A DNA stretch of 46,228 nt from NCBI GenBank assembly GCA_000337115.1, contig AOIR01000053.1, positions 21,260 through 67,487 on the forward strand. Reading direction: 5' to 3'. The position numbers were made by a program, and so were the translations under genes. A model generated the notes under the pieces. The model was not told the DNA's origin, searched no databases, and saw only the letters and a program-made list of their open reading frames with translations. Below, piece by piece: positions 44,488 through 46,228 of this stretch (position 1 is its first letter; each line of letters opens with the position of its first letter). The DNA comes from Natrinema thermotolerans DSM 11552. GTDB lineage: Archaea; Halobacteriota; Halobacteria; Halobacteriales; Natrialbaceae.

Positions 44488-45246
44488 TCACTCGATCGGA
44501 ATTCGCGTTACCGTTCGTGCGGGCGTTCTGATCGGGACCGACTCGGTCCGCTCGGCGGCGTTGCGCTCGCCCTCGAGCGTCGCGAGCAGCCGCTCGATCC
44601 CGTTGTGGTGGCCCGCGCCGACGACTGCGACGACGTCGTGACCGTCACGACGGAGCGCGTGCAGTCGCTGCGCCATCGACCGATCCCGGCGGTCGATTAG
44701 TACCGCCGCCACCTCGGGGAACAGCCGCCGTAGGTGGTCGATCGCCGGCTGGACGTCGTCGCCGTGTGAGATCTCCGCGACGGGCTGCTCGAGCAGCGCC
44801 AACTGGTCGACGTACGCGTCCGGTCCCATCGACTGCGCACGGAGCATACTTCGAGGGATCGTCAACGGCCCGACGCGACGGGCGAGTTCCCGCAGGGTCT
44901 CCGCCACCGGATCGTCGATCAGCGCGACGTCGGTTCCGCGCTCGGCGGCCGTCTCGATGGCGGCCTCCATATCGGTGTAGTCGGGATCGAGTCCGGCGAG
45001 GCGGACGACCGTCCGCTGGAACGCACGCACCGCGCCGTAGGCAGCCGCGGCCGGCGGCGACAGTTCGCGGCTCAGTTCGGCGAGGTCCGGCCCGCTATCG
45101 GCCTCGAGGCGCTCGAAGCGCGACTCGTCGAGTTCGACGGCCACGAGGTCCGGCTCGACCGCACGGATCCGTTCGCGGACCCGCCGGCAGTGGCTCGGCG
45201 AGAAGTGGACGCTGGGGACGAGAGTGACTGTGCCGTGGTCGGACAT
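44488..45246 (-). CDS. TraB/PrgY-family protein
   Basis: This 252-residue protein begins with the TraB core strand VTLVPSVHFSPSH (about 6-18, containing the conserved H), then VAVELDESRFERL, and ends with VVAVVGAGHHNGIERLL, the GxxHxxGI motif that supplies the second conserved His. The family relates to TIKI/EreA-like folds and includes pheromone-shutdown PrgY; some members act as metalloproteases. No transmembrane tail is seen, unlike full-length archaeal TraB. The start MSDHGTVTL is chosen at the family boundary. It converges with the AOR gene. Cellular function unknown. Confidence 0.82.
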   Translation of the reverse strand: MSDHGTVTLVPSVHFSPSHCRRVRERIRAVEPDLVAVELDESRFERLEADSGPDLAELSRELSPPAAAAYGAVRAFQRTVVRLAGLDPDYTDMEAAIETAAERGTDVALIDDPVAETLRELARRVGPLTIPRSMLRAQSMGPDAYVDQLALLEQPVAEISHGDDVQPAIDHLRRLFPEVAAVLIDRRDRSMAQRLHALRRDGHDVVAVVGAGHHNGIERLLATLEGERNAAERTESVPIRTPARTVTRIPIE

Positions 45247-45293
45247 CCCCTGTGGGTTCACCGGCCAGCGGCTTGAAGCCACGACCCCGCCCG

Positions 45294-45611
45294 CTACTCG
45301 TCGTCGGTTTCCTCGAGGTCCGGCTCGAGGCGGTCGTCACCGCGTGATGGCAGCGACGTGTCGTCGGCGCGCGAGGGGTGGATGTTGACGTTGTGTCCCC
45401 GATAGGGGTCGCTCTCGGGGTCGTAGGAGAGTTCGCTGCGCTCGAAGATGTAGATGAAAAACCCGATCAGCGGGATACAGAAGGTGATCGCCGCCCACTT
45501 CCACTGGGGCTCGAGGCCCACCCGACCGGCGTCCCAGTAGGCGACCGCGGTGAGCCCGAGATGCCAGGCCAGCGGGATGCCGACGATGATCGCGAGGAGG
45601 CCGATGCGCAT
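45294..45611 (-). CDS. Small membrane protein, PLDc_N-like
   Basis: This 105-residue protein has two hydrophobic segments: about 1-25 (MRIGLLAIIVGIPLAW and onward) and about 38-55 (WAAITFCIPLIGFFIYIF). The second, with its preceding WKWAA and following ER, looks like the PLDc_N domain found alone in many small membrane proteins. The C-terminal half is acidic and soluble. No function can be assigned. It lies 47 bases before the TraB-family gene on the same strand and may be co-transcribed with it. Confidence 0.65.
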   Translation of the reverse strand: MRIGLLAIIVGIPLAWHLGLTAVAYWDAGRVGLEPQWKWAAITFCIPLIGFFIYIFERSELSYDPESDPYRGHNVNIHPSRADDTSLPSRGDDRLEPDLEETDDE

Positions 45612-45695
45612 ACGCGGCCTACGGACTCGAGACTACTAAACGACCCGCCACCTGACGGGACTCGAGGACGGTGGCAGTGAGAGGACGGGGTGCTG

Positions 45696-45917
45696 TTAGC
45701 TCTCGTTGGCCCCAAATCGTCCGAACGCGTACTCCAGACCGAACATGACAAGCGCCATCGTGAGCGCTCGAAGGAGGAGGAGGTCTCGACTCAACAGGAA
45801 CCCGGCTGCGAGGACGCCGATACCGGTCATTAGCCCCAACACGGCCGCGTACGGTCCGCGAGAGAGCCCTCGGAGCCACGCATCAGTGCGCTCGTAGAGA
45901 CGTTTCACACCGCGCAT
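45696..45917 (-). CDS. Small two-span membrane protein, unknown
   Basis: This 73-residue protein is not recognised. The basic N terminus (MRGVKRLYERTD) is followed by two hydrophobic segments at about 24-42 and 46-64. A short acidic C terminus ends GANES. It shares direction with the next two genes and is 84 bases from the PLDc_N-like gene. The size, basic-in topology and conserved neighbours of this type in haloarchaea make a real gene likely. Confidence 0.6.
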   Translation of the reverse strand: MRGVKRLYERTDAWLRGLSRGPYAAVLGLMTGIGVLAAGFLLSRDLLLLRALTMALVMFGLEYAFGRFGANES

Positions 45918-45965
45918 CTGTAACTACAACAACTCGAGCGTGAATATCCTATCGGAGCAACAGTA

Positions 45966-46228
45966 CTTTTTGTCTCAGGCGACGCTCCCGCGTTGTCCTC
46001 GCAAAATCCGGACCAAAAAGTCCAGTTTCCGCCGCTCGCGGGTCACCGCGTTCCCCGCTCGCGATCCGCGGTTCTCGGCCGCTGGCCTCCGAACCGCGCT
46101 TAGTTAACGTCGAATTCGATCGCCACACCCTGACGCGACCACCTTTTGTCTCGGACGACGCTCCTACGTCGTCCTCGCAAAATCTGGACCAAAAAGTCCA
46201 GTCCCCGCTGCTTAGTTAACGTCGAATT
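45966..46228. repeat. Two copies of a structured intergenic repeat at the right edge
   Basis: Copy A (about 45967-46026) and copy B (about 46144-46202) share about 59 nt. Each has a GTCTC start, a GACG...CGTC-type stem (perfect in B: GGACGACG with CGTCGTCC, 46152-46173) and a hairpin (T/C)GGAC-CAAAAA-GTCC. Both are followed by GCTTAGTTAACGTCGAATT (46099-46117 and 46210-46228). Between them lies a hairpin CGCGGTTC/GAACCGCG (46067-46074, 46091-46098). On the minus strand each shared tail could be a C terminus ending FDVN and a stop, so a partial gene may enter from the right and have a duplicated 3' end. The stretch 45918-45965 shows nothing else. Confidence 0.8.

Overview
The window comes from a halophilic archaeon (class Halobacteria). 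It is GC-rich and its proteins are strongly acidic. The RNA polymerase large subunits are split into B''/B' and A'/A''. Tat signal peptides, some with lipoboxes, are used for export, and many start codons sit about 25 nt after a TATA-like element, as in leaderless haloarchaeal mRNAs. A Natrialbales-type species is plausible, but I cannot fix the genus. No insertion sequence or CRISPR array was recognised.

Layout. A tRNA-Asp(GUC) gene on the minus strand (1-73) is followed by rpoH-rpoB''-rpoB'-rpoA'-rpoA''-nusA on the plus strand (390-8580). In most haloarchaea rps12, rps7 and the EF-2 gene follow directly. Here a block of about 10 kb separates nusA from rps12 (18786). The block holds a type II DMSO-reductase-family molybdoenzyme operon (exported catalytic subunit, Fe-S subunit, TorD-like chaperone), an Mrp-type P-loop ATPase, an aldehyde dehydrogenase and a V4R-like protein. 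A second block separates rps7 (ends 19825) from EF-2 (24327). It contains a 42-residue membrane peptide, a CHAT-domain cysteine protease, a DUF7504-like partner and a HEFAH metallopeptidase-like protein.

After EF-2 come a Tat-exported three-repeat protein with a strongly folded 5' leader (26870-26935), a long palindromic element (28789-28874), serS, and a PhoU/TrkA_C regulator facing a pair of half-size MgtE proteins. Next are two overlapping CrcB fluoride-channel genes with a clear fluoride riboswitch immediately upstream (33909-34002, minus strand), a CDF cation exporter, an orphan membrane histidine kinase and an MBL-fold hydrolase. A long-chain acyl-CoA synthetase follows, with an 18-bp palindrome abutting its TATA box, then a CPA-type antiporter fused to RCK domains, small membrane proteins, a tungsten-type aldehyde:ferredoxin oxidoreductase and a TraB-family protein. 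The right edge (45966-46228) carries two copies of a structured intergenic repeat.

How the parts may work together. The transcription and translation genes are the conserved core; the rest are transport, redox and stress modules. The best candidate for an undescribed system is the CHAT protease / small membrane peptide / DUF7504-like locus (20022-23241). It has the shape of a protease plus membrane-effector pair, with unusual promoter-proximal repeats. The most secure regulatory RNA is the fluoride riboswitch. The most intriguing unexplained RNA is the three-way-junction leader ahead of the exported repeat protein.
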